DNA of 64,000 nt, from the NCBI GenBank assembly GCA_020848545.1, contig JADLHZ010000072.1, forward strand, positions 1 through 64,000, in the 5' to 3' direction. Made by a program: the position numbers and the translations under genes. The notes under the pieces were generated by a model, which worked only from the letters and a program-made list of their open reading frames with translations, ran no database searches and was not told the origin of the DNA. This DNA is from Deltaproteobacteria bacterium (GTDB taxonomy: Bacteria; Myxococcota; JADLHZ01). Shown piece after piece: positions 1 to 10,536 of this stretch; position 1 is the first letter of the stretch; every line of letters starts with the position of its first letter.

Positions 1-80
1 TGCGATTTGTGCCAGCCAAAACGTTCTACCGCGCAGCCAACGGCGTCGAGCGAGTCCTGCTTTCCTGTCTTCAGCATCAT
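1..80 (-). CDS. possible truncated ORF running off the left edge
   Basis: On the minus strand an ATG at 80 directly follows the TGA of the next ORF and stays open to the window edge, giving about 26 codons. The peptide matches no family I recognise. The stop-then-ATG arrangement is typical of coupled small genes such as toxin-antitoxin pairs, but nothing in the visible residues confirms this. Base composition is lower in GC than in neighbouring genes. It may not be a gene at all. Confidence 0.22.
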   Translation of the reverse strand, partial: MMLKTGKQDSLDAVGCAVERFGWHKS

Positions 81-194
81 TCAAGACGCCCGCAGTTTGG
101 CGTCATGAATGATGCGAGCTAGAGCCCCGTCCATACGCCGTTTTTCCCACTCTTGACTTTCATCGGCAATATTAGACGAGCGCAAATCGTGCAC
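81..194 (-). CDS. possible very small protein, first member of a two-ORF pair
   Basis: A minus-strand ORF with a GTG start at 194 would encode 37 residues, mostly charged and probably helical (EWEKRRMDGALARIIHDAK near the end). The open frame extends further upstream to 299, but that part overlaps the start of the plus-strand gene and looks like shadow sequence. Its TGA at 81-83 abuts the ATG of the truncated ORF at the edge. The lower GC suggests origin outside the neighbouring gene set. A short antitoxin-like protein is one possibility; a chance ORF is another. Confidence 0.22.
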   Translation of the reverse strand: MHDLRSSNIADESQEWEKRRMDGALARIIHDAKLRAS

Positions 195-232
195 CTTTGG
201 CACGCTCTGAAGACGTTCATTCCCTTGGCTCG

Positions 233-667
233 ATGGCTTCGGAGGCACTGGTGGCGAAACGAGACCGAGAGACTGCAAGGGCCAAGACATCGTCGTCACT
301 TCACAAGATCACGCCCGGGTTCGCGCACCTGCTGACGCCGGAGCACAAGAAGAAAGTCGAAGACTTCGTCAGCGATCGCATGACCACGCTGGTGCCCGGG
401 GCCAAGCCGTCGATCGAGATGCGCCGCCTCGCCCGTGAGATCCTGCACCGCAGCCACGGCGTCGTCGTCTCGTCGCAGATGGCGCTGTCGACCGCGATCA
501 TCGCGATGCGCGCCAACGGCGACTTCGACGAGGAGTCGGCGGAGCTCTCGCTGATGCAGGCGGTGCTCCGCTACAGCGAGCAGAACCAGGTCCCGCCGAG
601 CTTCGTGATGCAGCTCATCGCCGACGAAGAGATCGGGCCCGTGGACGAGGCGACGAAGCCGGACTAG
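233..667 (+). CDS. hypothetical protein, 144 aa
   Basis: I do not recognise the family. The product is about 144 residues from ATG 233; a TTG at 197 would add 12. It has no signal peptide or membrane segment. The first 25 residues are basic and rich in Ala, Lys and Arg, and the remainder is predicted helical (for example LMQAVLRYSEQNQVPPSF). The tail is acidic. Codon use is high-GC with G or C at third positions, which supports a real gene. Its stop overlaps the stop of the large FG-GAP gene by 4 nt on the opposite strand. No clear Shine-Dalgarno decides between the two starts. Confidence 0.65.
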   Translation: MASEALVAKRDRETARAKTSSSLHKITPGFAHLLTPEHKKKVEDFVSDRMTTLVPGAKPSIEMRRLAREILHRSHGVVVSSQMALSTAIIAMRANGDFDEESAELSLMQAVLRYSEQNQVPPSFVMQLIADEEIGPVDEATKPD

Positions 668-3600
668 CGGCCGCGCCAGACGAACAGATCGCCACCGTCC
701 ATCACGCTGACGACATCGATCTTGCCGTCGCGATCGACGTCACCGAACGCGACGCCGCGCATGAACGTCGCCAGCGAATACGAGAGCGGGGCCTGAAACG
801 TGCCGTTGCCGTTGCCGAGCGCCACCGTCAAGGGGTACGTCATCACGTCGGCCTTGCCGTCGTCGTCGAAGTCCACGGCCGGGTGAAATGGCCCGACGCC
901 GGCCGCGACCGCCGCCTGAAACGTCCCGTCCCCGTTGCCGACAAAGAGCTGCCCGGTGCTCACGAGCAGATCGACCTTGTTGTCGCTCGTGAAATCGGCG
1001 GCCGTCGCATAGCCGGCGTAGTTGCCGAGCCCGGTCGAGCAGCCGGCCGCGGCGCTGAACGTGCCGTCGCCATTTCCGAGCAAGACTGAGAGCGAATAGC
1101 CGCCGTAGTTCGACGTAAAAAGGTCGAGCTTTCCGTCACGGTTGAAGTCGACGGCGCCGAGCGCGCGCGGAAGGTTGCCGACGGCGAACGGCGTCGCCGC
1201 CCCGAAGCCGCCGCTGCCGGTGCCGAGCAGCACCGACACCGTCGCGCTGCCGAACTGATCGTTGGCGACGGCGATGTCGTCCTTGCCGTCGCGGTTGAAG
1301 TCGGCGATCACCAGCGACTGCGGGGTCAAGCCGGCGGCGAAGAAGCTCGCCCCTTGCAGCCCACCAAGGCCGTCGCCGAGCAGGACCGCGACGTCGTTGC
1401 TGCCATAGTTGGAGACGACGACGTCCGCCCAGCCGTCGGCGTTGAGGTCGGAGAAGGCGGCGCGCTGGGGTTGCGTGCCCACGGCATAGCCTTGGCCATT
1501 TTGGAAGCTCCCGTCGCCGTTACCGCGAAAGAGCGTCATCGTCGCGCCGGTGCCGGGGACGGCGGCGTCGAGGCGCCCGTCGCGGTCGACGTCGCCGAGC
1601 GCGACCGACCACGGCAGCGCGGGAGCGCTTTGCCGCGGCATCGTGCGCAGCGTGCCGTCGCCGCGGCCAAAGAGCACCGACACGTCGCCGCTCGTGCGGT
1701 TCGCGGCGATGGCATCGAGGCGGCCGTCGGCATCGACGTCGGCCAGCGCGATCGCCATCGGTTCTGTGCGCGTAGAGACGTTCGCAGGCGGATCGAACAT
1801 CGCAGCACCGTTGTTGCCGAGCACGCTCACTGCCCCGGCGGTGCCGCGGGCGACGACGATCTCCGGCAAGAGATCGCCGTCGAGATCGCCGAGCGCGAGC
1901 GCCTCGGGCGTGGCACCCACCGTGACTGTCGCCGCGGGCGCGAAGGTGCCGTCGCCACCCCCAACGAGGATCGTCGCGGTACCCGCATCTTTGTTCGCCG
2001 TAACGATGTCGGGACGATTGTCGGCCGTGACGTCGATGACCCACACTGCGCTCGGTCCGAGGCCGACGCTCTTGGTCATGGCCGTGTCGAACGTGCCGTT
2101 CGCGTTTCCGAGCAAGATCGACACCGTCCCGGCGTTGCTGTTCGCCGTGGCCAGATCGAGCACGCCATCGCCGTCGAGGTCGCGTGCGGCGATGCCGCTC
2201 GGCCCGTCGCCTACGGCGTAGGGGAATGGCGCCTGAAAGGTGCCGTTGCCGTTTCCCATGAGGACGGAGACGGCATCGGCGGTGCGTCCGGCGACCGCGA
2301 GATCGATCTTCCCGTCGCGATCGAAATCGCCGGCGGCGATGGCGCTCGGCCCGACGACAACGGCGTAGACGTTCGCCGACCCGAATGTGCCGTCGCCGTT
2401 GCTCACGCGGACCGAGATGGTGTCGGCAGCGCCGTTGGCGATGACGAGGTCGGAGCGCCAATCACCGTTGACATCGTGCGCAAGTAGCGCGCTCGGCGCG
2501 AGGCCGGCGGCGATGCCCGTCCCGGCGACGAAGCGACCGTCGCCCCGCCCGAGCAGGAGCGACACGTCGTTGCTCCCGGCGTTGGCGACGGCGATGTCGA
2601 TCTTTCCGTCGCCACTGAAATCAGAAACCGCGACCGCGCTCGGCTGTGTTCCCGCGCGAAGCAGGCCCGCCGCGAGCGCCGGCGAGCAGCGGTGCGGTAC
2701 CCGGCTGACAAGCGTGCCGATCTGACTGCCGGTGCCGCCGACGTTGCTGGCGATAACGAGGTCCGCCTTCTCGTCGCGGTTGACATCGCCCACGGCGATC
2801 TCGGTCGCCACCATCCCGAGCGGCCACGTCTGCGGGGAATCGAAGGTGCCGTCGCCTTTGCCCGGCAGGACCGAGGCCGAGTTGCTCGAGTGATTGGCGG
2901 TGACGATGTCGGCGATCCCGTCGTCATCGACGTCGGCGATCGCGACGGAAAAAGCATTCGCCACCGCCGCATACGCCGTCGCCGGCGCGAAGGTGCCGTT
3001 GCCGTTGTTCAGAAGCACGGCCACCGAGGCCGCGGAGAAGCTCGGCGCCGCGATGTCGACGTCGCCGTCGCGATCGAGGTCCCCGAGCGCCAGGCGGTAA
3101 GGGCCGTTGCCGGCCGCGTACGGCACCGGCGCATCGAAGTTTGAGCCGATCGTCCCGCGCAGCACGGACACTGTGTTCGTGCCCCCCTGCGCGACGACGG
3201 CGTCGATCCTGCCATCGCGATCGACATCCGCGAGCGCGATGGCCTGCGGCGCCGGCACCGCCGTCGGTGAATTGGCGTCGAAGACGCCATTGCCGGCGCC
3301 GACGAAGGCCACGATGCTGCCGGAGGAGGCGGCGGCGGTGACGATATCGAGCTTGCCGTCGCGGTTGACATCGCCGACGGCGAGCGCGCTCGCACTGTGG
3401 CTGGCGCGGCTGAACGGCACCGCCGCGGCCAAGGTGCCGTCACCGTTGCCGAGCAACACCGTGAAGTTGCCGGCGCCACTGTTGGCCGTGACGACGTCGA
3501 TCTTGCCGTCGCGGTTCAGATCCGCCGCGGCTACGCTGACGGCGCCGGCGCCCGCCGCGTATGGCACCGCCGTTTGAAAAGTGCCGTCGGCGTTGCCGAG

Positions 3601-3700
3601 CAGCACCGACACGCTGCCCGCGCCGTTGGCCGTGACGACGTCACCTTTTCCGTCGCGGTTCAGATCGGCGATGACCGCGTGGTAAGGCCACGTGCCGTTG
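664..3700 (-). repeat. DNA-level tandem repeats encoding 21 FG-GAP units
   Basis: About 3 kb of the giant gene consists of imperfect units of roughly 130-150 bp. On the plus strand each unit shows a motif close to AAGGTGCCGTCGCCGTT (NGDGTF) and one close to TTGCCGTCGCGGTT (the NRDGK calcium loop). Units are diverged from one another, so recent expansion is not evident. Confidence 0.85.
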
Positions 3701-5478
3701 CCCGTCGCCGTCGGGATCGCGGCGCTGAAGCCGCCGTTCGCCAGCGTCAGTCCGGTGACGGGCGACACCGCGGCCCCGAACACGCCAAAGCGCGCCGCGC
3801 GCACTCGCAGCGCCACGTTGTTCGTCGTCGCGCGCGGCAAGTCGGCCGTGCTGTCCCAGAGAAAGGTGTGCGTCGTGCCGCCCGGCGCGGCACTGACGCC
3901 TTGGACGCCATTCGGCTCCCCGGGCGGCCCTGACCCCGCTTGCGTGCATCGCTTGGCCGGAATGAACGTCGCAAAGCCGCCGCCGTCGTACTCGACGCTG
4001 ACGTCGACGGGCAGGTTCTGTGCTTGCGCCACGGTATAAGTGACGCTGACGCAGCCGGAGATCGTCGCTGCCGGTGCGGGCGTGCTGATCATCGTCATCT
4101 GCGGGAGCGCTTGCAGCGAAAACCCCGGCAGCATGGCCGTGCCGCCGATCGTCGTCACCGAGATGTTGCCGCTCGCCGCGCCGCTCGGAACGAGCGCGAC
4201 GATCGCGCCTGGCGTGCTCGAAACGACGTTCGCGCTCACACCGCTGCCGAAGGTGACCGCCGTCGGATCGGCGAGGTTGCTCCCGCGGATCGTGACCGAG
4301 CCGCCTGGCCCTTGCGCCAGCGGTTCGGCCGCGATGATGATCGGCGGCGCGACGAACTCGAAGCCGGCGAGCTTGGCTGATCCGCGCGGCGTGGTCACCG
4401 CGATCTCGCCGCTCGCCGATCCCGCCGGCACGGTGACCGAGATCGACCCGGCCGTATTGGTCAGGATGGGTGCGAGCGGGCCGCCGCCGAAGGTGACGGA
4501 GGTCGCGTTTTGCAGCTGCGTGCCGGCGATGACCACCGAGCCGCCGGCGCCACGCTTCAGCGGCGCCGCGCTCGCGATCGCCGGCGGCTCGAGCGGAGTT
4601 GTGGCGAGCGGAAACTCCACGAACGAAGAGGTGGCGCCGGGGTTACTGAGCGCGAGGCGATAGCGGTACGACGTCGCCTCGACGAGGCCGAGGTCCAGGT
4701 GCATCGTCGCGTCGCCGACGACATCGGCCACCGGCGAGTAGAGACCGCCGCTGCTGCGCTCGAGATGAGCCCCTGTCACATGCGAGTTCGGCTGCGTCCA
4801 CACGAGCGCGACGCGATCAAAGGCGGTGGCCGTGGCGGCGAGCCCTTCGGCCGACAGCGGTGCCGTCCACGCCGACAGCTGCGCGGCCGAAGAACGCGCG
4901 CCGCTCGCGTGCAACGCAAAGATGCGTACGGTGTACTCGGTGTCGGCCAGCAGGCCGTCGATGAGCGTCGTCGCGGCGTCTGCCGCCAGCGTCCTCGTCG
5001 TCACGACGCTTCCGCCGAGCACGACCTCGATCGCGTAGCCCGCTTCGAAGGCGTTGTTGTCTTGCCATGCGACCATGAACGACGTTGTAGTCGGTGCCGA
5101 AGCGCTCGCCGATGCCGGCGCCTTTGGCCCGCTCGTTACGTCGAGATCGACCGCCGCCGCGTCGCATTCGGCGCCGCGCAGGCGATAGACATAGCGCGCG
5201 TCGCCTGCCGGCCCCACATCGCGAAAGCTCGTGACGTTGGCCTCGGCCAAGCCGATCTCGGTCCAATCTCCGCCGCTCGCAGACCGCCGCTCGACGATCA
5301 ACGAAAACGGGCTGGCGCTCGACCAGGAGAGGAGCACCGAACCTTCATCGATCACAACCCACGTCGAGCCGAGCGCGAGGGTGCAGCGGTTCTTGTAGCT
5401 GAAGCCGGAGAGCACGCAGGCGCTCGACGCGGCGCAAGCCATGACCGCAAAGAGGGTACTCGGACGCGTGAGCGGCAT
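664..5478 (-). CDS. giant FG-GAP/VCBS-repeat secreted protein with FN3 and IPT/TIG domains
   Basis: Predicted 1604-residue exported surface protein. ATG 5478 is chosen because it places a short basic, hydrophobic leader at the N-terminus; an upstream frame lacks a signal. The leader contains cysteines (VMAC, SSAC) that could act as a weak lipobox. Fibronectin-III-like sequence occupies roughly residues 60-290. Two IPT/TIG domains follow at about 296-450, each with GGSV and VTFG-type strands. From about 590 to the end I count 21 FG-GAP/VCBS repeats with calcium-binding DxNxDGxxD loops (for example DLNRDGKGDVV) and a conserved NGDGTF turn, which should fold into beta-propellers. Such proteins bind ligands or matrix at the cell surface; the ligand here is unknown. 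It is divergent from the protease gene at 5699. The C-terminus is the last repeat, with no sorting signal seen. Confidence 0.9.
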   Translation of the reverse strand: MPLTRPSTLFAVMACAASSACVLSGFSYKNRCTLALGSTWVVIDEGSVLLSWSSASPFSLIVERRSASGGDWTEIGLAEANVTSFRDVGPAGDARYVYRLRGAECDAAAVDLDVTSGPKAPASASASAPTTTSFMVAWQDNNAFEAGYAIEVVLGGSVVTTRTLAADAATTLIDGLLADTEYTVRIFALHASGARSSAAQLSAWTAPLSAEGLAATATAFDRVALVWTQPNSHVTGAHLERSSGGLYSPVADVVGDATMHLDLGLVEATSYRYRLALSNPGATSSFVEFPLATTPLEPPAIASAAPLKRGAGGSVVIAGTQLQNATSVTFGGGPLAPILTNTAGSISVTVPAGSASGEIAVTTPRGSAKLAGFEFVAPPIIIAAEPLAQGPGGSVTIRGSNLADPTAVTFGSGVSANVVSSTPGAIVALVPSGAASGNISVTTIGGTAMLPGFSLQALPQMTMISTPAPAATISGCVSVTYTVAQAQNLPVDVSVEYDGGGFATFIPAKRCTQAGSGPPGEPNGVQGVSAAPGGTTHTFLWDSTADLPRATTNNVALRVRAARFGVFGAAVSPVTGLTLANGGFSAAIPTATGNGTWPYHAVIADLNRDGKGDVVTANGAGSVSVLLGNADGTFQTAVPYAAGAGAVSVAAADLNRDGKIDVVTANSGAGNFTVLLGNGDGTLAAAVPFSRASHSASALAVGDVNRDGKLDIVTAAASSGSIVAFVGAGNGVFDANSPTAVPAPQAIALADVDRDGRIDAVVAQGGTNTVSVLRGTIGSNFDAPVPYAAGNGPYRLALGDLDRDGDVDIAAPSFSAASVAVLLNNGNGTFAPATAYAAVANAFSVAIADVDDDGIADIVTANHSSNSASVLPGKGDGTFDSPQTWPLGMVATEIAVGDVNRDEKADLVIASNVGGTGSQIGTLVSRVPHRCSPALAAGLLRAGTQPSAVAVSDFSGDGKIDIAVANAGSNDVSLLLGRGDGRFVAGTGIAAGLAPSALLAHDVNGDWRSDLVIANGAADTISVRVSNGDGTFGSANVYAVVVGPSAIAAGDFDRDGKIDLAVAGRTADAVSVLMGNGNGTFQAPFPYAVGDGPSGIAARDLDGDGVLDLATANSNAGTVSILLGNANGTFDTAMTKSVGLGPSAVWVIDVTADNRPDIVTANKDAGTATILVGGGDGTFAPAATVTVGATPEALALGDLDGDLLPEIVVARGTAGAVSVLGNNGAAMFDPPANVSTRTEPMAIALADVDADGRLDAIAANRTSGDVSVLFGRGDGTLRTMPRQSAPALPWSVALGDVDRDGRLDAAVPGTGATMTLFRGNGDGSFQNGQGYAVGTQPQRAAFSDLNADGWADVVVSNYGSNDVAVLLGDGLGGLQGASFFAAGLTPQSLVIADFNRDGKDDIAVANDQFGSATVSVLLGTGSGGFGAATPFAVGNLPRALGAVDFNRDGKLDLFTSNYGGYSLSVLLGNGDGTFSAAAGCSTGLGNYAGYATAADFTSDNKVDLLVSTGQLFVGNGDGTFQAAVAAGVGPFHPAVDFDDDGKADVMTYPLTVALGNGNGTFQAPLSYSLATFMRGVAFGDVDRDGKIDVVSVMDGGDLFVWRGR

Positions 5479-5698
5479 CGCGCGACGATACCCGGGTCGC
5501 GGCCACGACGGCAACCGGCAGATGGGCGAAGCGGCCTCGTCCGGCACGAAGGGCCTGAGAACCTCAGGCGGCTCACCGCCGTCAACTGGCGGAACGACAG
5601 GCACATAGCCGCTGGGCGATCACGGCGAGTTGACGGCCTGCCCTGCCCCGCGTTCTGCCCGCGCTGCACGCACGCTCTCCGTGCGGCAGGGGGTTTCC

Positions 5699-6520
5699 AT
5701 GCGCCACGTCTGTCTCTTGTCTCTGTTCTTGCTCAACGAATCAGTCATCGCGTGCCGCGCGACCACCGTCGATGCCGAGCCCGGGCCCGACGACGCGCGC
5801 GCCGACGCGATCTACGGCGGCGTCGCCGACAAGAGCGCGCATGCCGCGGTCGTGATGATCGCGCATCCGGACGGCGACGGGCTCGCGCTGTGCACCGCCT
5901 CGCTCATTGCGCCGCGCGTGCTGCTCACCGCCGCGCATTGCGTGGTCGTTGATTCCCCGACTTACGTGAGCTGCGGCGGCTCGACCTCGGATCGCGAGCT
6001 CTCGGCGATTGCGGCGGCGACGCTCACGGTGCACACCGGCTATCGGCCAAAGCTGGAATCGGCGCCGGCGGCACGCGGACGCCGGATCTTCGTGCCAAAG
6101 CTGAGCTCGCTCTGCGATCGTGACATCGCCGTCGTCGTGCTCGACCGCGCCCTCGCCTTCGCGCCGCAGCCGCTCGCCGGCGCGCTGCCCGACGACGACA
6201 CCAGCCTCACTGCCGTCGGCTACGGCCTCACCGAGCACGGCACGTCCGGCGAGCGGCGCCGGCGCGAAGGCATGCGCATCCTCACCGTCGGCCCGAGCTG
6301 GGACGGCGGCCTCTGGCTCGGCGCGCGCGAGCTCGAGACCAGCGGCGGCCCGTGCTCTGGCGATTCCGGCGGACCGCTCCTCGATGAAGACGACGCGATC
6401 GTCGGCGTCGTCAGCCGCGGCGGGAGTTGCCGGCGCGACGACGGCAACATTTACTCGAGCGCGATCGGGCACAGCACGTTCATCGCGGATGCGCTGGCGT
6501 GGGCCGAGGACAATCCTTAG
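5699..6520 (+). CDS. trypsin-like serine protease, putative lipoprotein (S1 family)
   Basis: A 273-residue chymotrypsin-fold endopeptidase. ATG 5699 is preferred over the longer frame because a purine-rich GGCAGGGGG lies just upstream and the peptide then begins with a signal ending in the lipobox VIAC. Family motifs are in order: the N-terminal activation-like IYGG, TAAHC with the catalytic His, DRDIAVV with the Asp, and GDSGGP with the Ser. It is therefore probably active, lipid-anchored and periplasmic or surface-exposed. Cysteines near the catalytic motifs could form the usual S1 disulphides. It is divergent from the FG-GAP giant, which could be a partner or substrate, but this is only positional. 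The stop lies one base from the stop of the convergent response-regulator gene. Confidence 0.9.
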   Translation: MRHVCLLSLFLLNESVIACRATTVDAEPGPDDARADAIYGGVADKSAHAAVVMIAHPDGDGLALCTASLIAPRVLLTAAHCVVVDSPTYVSCGGSTSDRELSAIAAATLTVHTGYRPKLESAPAARGRRIFVPKLSSLCDRDIAVVVLDRALAFAPQPLAGALPDDDTSLTAVGYGLTEHGTSGERRRREGMRILTVGPSWDGGLWLGARELETSGGPCSGDSGGPLLDEDDAIVGVVSRGGSCRRDDGNIYSSAIGHSTFIADALAWAEDNP

Positions 6521-6521
6521 C

Positions 6522-7982
<1,461 letters not shown>

Positions 7983-8015
7983 CTCAGCCCACCCTACACG
8001 CTGCGCGAGCGGGGG

Positions 8016-10082
8016 TCACGCTGCGCCACCAACAGACGAGACGAGCGGGACTGGGAAGCGCAAGATGAACGTGGCCCCGCCGCCCGGGCGCGACAGCACG
8101 TCGATGCGGCCGCCGTGGCCGGTCATGATGCGGTGGCAAATCGCGAGGCCGAGGCCGGTGCCGTGCTGCTTCGTCGTGAAGAAGGGCACGAAGATGCGCT
8201 TCAGGTTCTCGGCGTCGATGCCAGGGCCGTTGTCGCGCACGCGCAGCTCGACGAGATCGGCCGTGCGCCGCGCCGTCTGCACCACGCGCGTCGTCAGATC
8301 GATCTTGCCGGGCTCACCCGCGAAGGCGTCGACGGCGTTCAAGAGGAGGTTGAGCAGCACCTGGCGCAGCTGGTCGGCGTCGGCCATCACGCGCGGCAGC
8401 CGATCGTCCAAGTGCACCTTCACCTCCACCTTCTCGACGCGCTTCTCTTCGCTGAGCAACGTTAGGGTGCGCTGGACGACGGAGTTCAAGTCGGTCGCGA
8501 CGAGCGCCGGCTTCATCGGCCGCGCATACTCGAGAAACTGCGAGACGACGCCGTTCAAGCGCTCGACCTCTTCGACGATGACGCTCAGCAGCTCCCGCGT
8601 CTCCTCCGGGAAGCGCTGCGGCTCGAGCACCTGCGCCGCGCCCTTGATCGCCCCGAGAGGGTTCCTGATCTCGTGCGCGAGGCCGGCCGACATCTCGCCG
8701 AGGGCAGCCAGACGATCGCGCTCTCTGATGCGCTCGCTCTCCTCCGAGTTCTCGACGCCGATCGCGATCTGGTCGGCCACTTCATAGAGCAACGCGATCT
8801 CGTCGGCCGGAAAGCCGAGCGCGAAGCGGGCGTCGCCGAGGCTCATGAGGCCGAGCACTTGCTCGCCGGAGACCAGCGGCAAGACGACGCTCGACCCTAG
8901 CTCACCGAAGGTCTTCAGCACCTCATTCGATCGCGCGCGCTCGGACTCGCTGACGAGCTGCGCGCTCTCCGGATCCGGCGCCAACTTTCGCTCGTAGTTC
9001 TCTTTGAGCAGCGGCCGCTTGTGCCGGGTGATCTCGCCGTAGAAGGCGCCGTGCGACTCGGCGTCGATCACCTGCGGCGGCTTCGGACCACGATACGCCA
9101 CGAGCGCGAAGCCCGGCTCGTTCTCGCGCAAGAGATGCACGGAGGCGTGCGTCAGCTTGCGCGAGTCGTGCAGCGCATCCAAGGCGGCGTTGATGATCGT
9201 TGGCACGTCGATTGTGCCGCGCATCTTCGGCAACAGCTGGTTCACCGTCTCGCGCAGCTCGAAGCGCTCGCGGAACAACAGCCGGATCGTGCGCTCCTCG
9301 ATCCAGGATCGCGCCTGGTCGTAGAGGATCAAGATGACGAAGGAGGTGATCAGCGTGCTGAAGATGAACGGCCCGGTGCCGGTGCCGATCCACATCACCA
9401 TCAGCTGGTAGATCGCGCCGAGCAACAACGTGAGCGCGCCGAGGACGGCCGCTTTGGCGATGAGCTCGGCGAGATCGATCAGCCGGTAGGTGATGATCGT
9501 CTGATAGAGAAAGTACATGTAGACGGCGATCGTGACGTTGCCGATCGTCGGCAGATAGACGTTCGCTTGAAACGCTTCGCCGGCGCCCGAGATGGCCGCG
9601 AGGCTGCCGCCAAGCGCGATCGATCGCAGCCGGACTTGATCCTCACGCTGCGCAGCGAGGCGCGCGCGCTGCCACACGAGCTGGAAGGTGACGAACATCG
9701 CCGCGGTCGCGTAGGTGGCGGCGAGCGCGTCGGCCCACGGGTTCGAGAAGTACGGCGTCAAAGCCAGCGCCGCGATGAGCAGGCCGGCGATGATCACCGT
9801 GCGCTTCAGCGGATTGACGATCGCGCCGCGCACGTTCGCCAACGCCGAGAAGAGCCCGAGGATCGACGACGGAATGAGCACGCCGGACGCGAAGCGGAGC
9901 TGATGCCACGGCGTGTCGCCGAAGTAGCGGAAGAAGAAACAGGACGCGTGCCAGGCGCAGAGGTTCAGCGCGAGGAGCGCGAAGCGCACGTAGACCCGGC
10001 GCCGATCACGCAGAAGGATCGAGATCGCCACAGCGAGCGTGACGAACGCCGCGAGGAGCGCGGATGACTGGCGAAGATCCAA
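8016..10082 (-). CDS. membrane-bound sensor histidine kinase with GAF domain
   Basis: A 688-residue sensor. The first roughly 280 residues form about seven or eight hydrophobic helices, resembling the N-terminal module of PrsK-type kinases. A GAF-like region (about 310-450) follows, then HisKA with the phosphoacceptor His near residue 470 (LAHEIRNPLGAIKGA), and HATPase_c with an N box (LLNLLLNAVDAF), G1 (DNGPGID), F box (FVPFFTTK) and G2 (GTGLGLA). All catalytic motifs are intact. The start is TTG 10082, giving the first membrane helix immediately; no strong Shine-Dalgarno is seen. It precedes and should phosphorylate the NtrC-type regulator. The signal sensed is unknown; multi-helix plus GAF sensing suggests a membrane-soluble or intracellular ligand. 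Confidence 0.94.
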   Translation of the reverse strand: MDLRQSSALLAAFVTLAVAISILLRDRRRVYVRFALLALNLCAWHASCFFFRYFGDTPWHQLRFASGVLIPSSILGLFSALANVRGAIVNPLKRTVIIAGLLIAALALTPYFSNPWADALAATYATAAMFVTFQLVWQRARLAAQREDQVRLRSIALGGSLAAISGAGEAFQANVYLPTIGNVTIAVYMYFLYQTIITYRLIDLAELIAKAAVLGALTLLLGAIYQLMVMWIGTGTGPFIFSTLITSFVILILYDQARSWIEERTIRLLFRERFELRETVNQLLPKMRGTIDVPTIINAALDALHDSRKLTHASVHLLRENEPGFALVAYRGPKPPQVIDAESHGAFYGEITRHKRPLLKENYERKLAPDPESAQLVSESERARSNEVLKTFGELGSSVVLPLVSGEQVLGLMSLGDARFALGFPADEIALLYEVADQIAIGVENSEESERIRERDRLAALGEMSAGLAHEIRNPLGAIKGAAQVLEPQRFPEETRELLSVIVEEVERLNGVVSQFLEYARPMKPALVATDLNSVVQRTLTLLSEEKRVEKVEVKVHLDDRLPRVMADADQLRQVLLNLLLNAVDAFAGEPGKIDLTTRVVQTARRTADLVELRVRDNGPGIDAENLKRIFVPFFTTKQHGTGLGLAICHRIMTGHGGRIDVLSRPGGGATFILRFPVPLVSSVGGAA

Positions 10083-10093
10083 AGTGTCTCACA

Positions 10094-10116
10094 GCCTGTC
10101 CCGGTCAGGGACGGGC
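10094..10116 (-). other. GC-rich hairpin between two minus-strand genes
   Basis: GCCTGTCCC and GGGACGGGC form a 9-bp stem with one wobble or mismatch around a 5-nt loop. It lies between the stop of the small CxxC protein and the start of the sensor kinase. No T-run follows in the direction of transcription, so a classical intrinsic terminator is not shown. It might be an attenuating or RNA-stabilising structure. Confidence 0.35.
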
Positions 10117-10178
10117 CTGAACAATACTAGGCCGTTCGCCGTGCGATTTTGCATGGCGACGGAGCGAAGCGACGAGGC

Positions 10179-10451
10179 CTAGTCACAATTGAACTTCATT
10201 TTCTTCACGGCGGCGGCGATCTCCGCCTCTTTCACCTTGGCGTCGTCGTAGGTGACGGTGAGCTCTTTCTTGTCGAGATCGGCCGCGACCTCTTTGACGC
10301 CTTCGATCTGCTTGAGCGCTTTCGTGCTCTTCTTCGCGCAGCCTTCGCAGCTCCACTCTTTGACCGTGTAGGTCGCCTTTTGATCCTTGGCGAAGGCCGT
10401 CGCCGACGTGAACGAGATCCCTGCGAGAACGAGAAACAACGCTGATTTCAT
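10179..10451 (-). CDS. exported heavy-metal-associated (HMA) domain protein
   Basis: A 90-residue periplasmic protein. ATG 10451 is chosen because it gives a clean signal peptide (MKSALFLVLAG through AFA); the longer frame upstream is basic and unlike a leader. The mature part is a single HMA fold with the metal-binding CxxC in WSCEGCAKKS and the expected pattern of hydrophobic strands. It should bind a soft metal such as Cu(I), Zn(II) or Hg(II), as in MerP or CopZ. An extra Cys lies two residues from the C-terminus (KFNCD). No metal ATPase or mer/cop gene is nearby. It lies between an outer-membrane protein gene and the sensor kinase on the same strand; that the kinase senses metals is only speculation. 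Confidence 0.88.
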   Translation of the reverse strand: MKSALFLVLAGISFTSATAFAKDQKATYTVKEWSCEGCAKKSTKALKQIEGVKEVAADLDKKELTVTYDDAKVKEAEIAAAVKKMKFNCD

Positions 10452-10493
10452 GGGCGCGAACGCTAGCCCACGCGCGCGCGGCTGAAAAGCCCC

Positions 10494-10509
10494 GAAAAGG
10501 GACCGGGAG
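10494..10509 (-). repeat. single copy of the dispersed CTCCCGGTCCCTTTTC repeat
   Basis: Read on the minus strand this is CTCCCGGTCCCTTTTC, one base shorter than the unit in the array at 45867-46011 and the pair at 57728-57773. It lies between the small CxxC gene and the outer-membrane protein gene. A short direct repeat, GGGAGCGTTTTCGT, follows it twice (10505-10532). Confidence 0.65.
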
Positions 10510-10536
10510 CGTTTTCGTCGGGAGCGTTTTCGTGGG

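Noticed and set aside
1354-2487. Long plus-strand frame opposite the FG-GAP gene
   Set aside because: It is the complement of repeat-rich high-GC coding DNA, is Arg-rich and has no motif; the minus-strand gene has clear domains.
5553-5569. Hairpin GCCTGAG-AAC-CTCAGGC considered as a terminator
   Set aside because: It lies between two divergent genes, upstream of both, and lacks a T-run.
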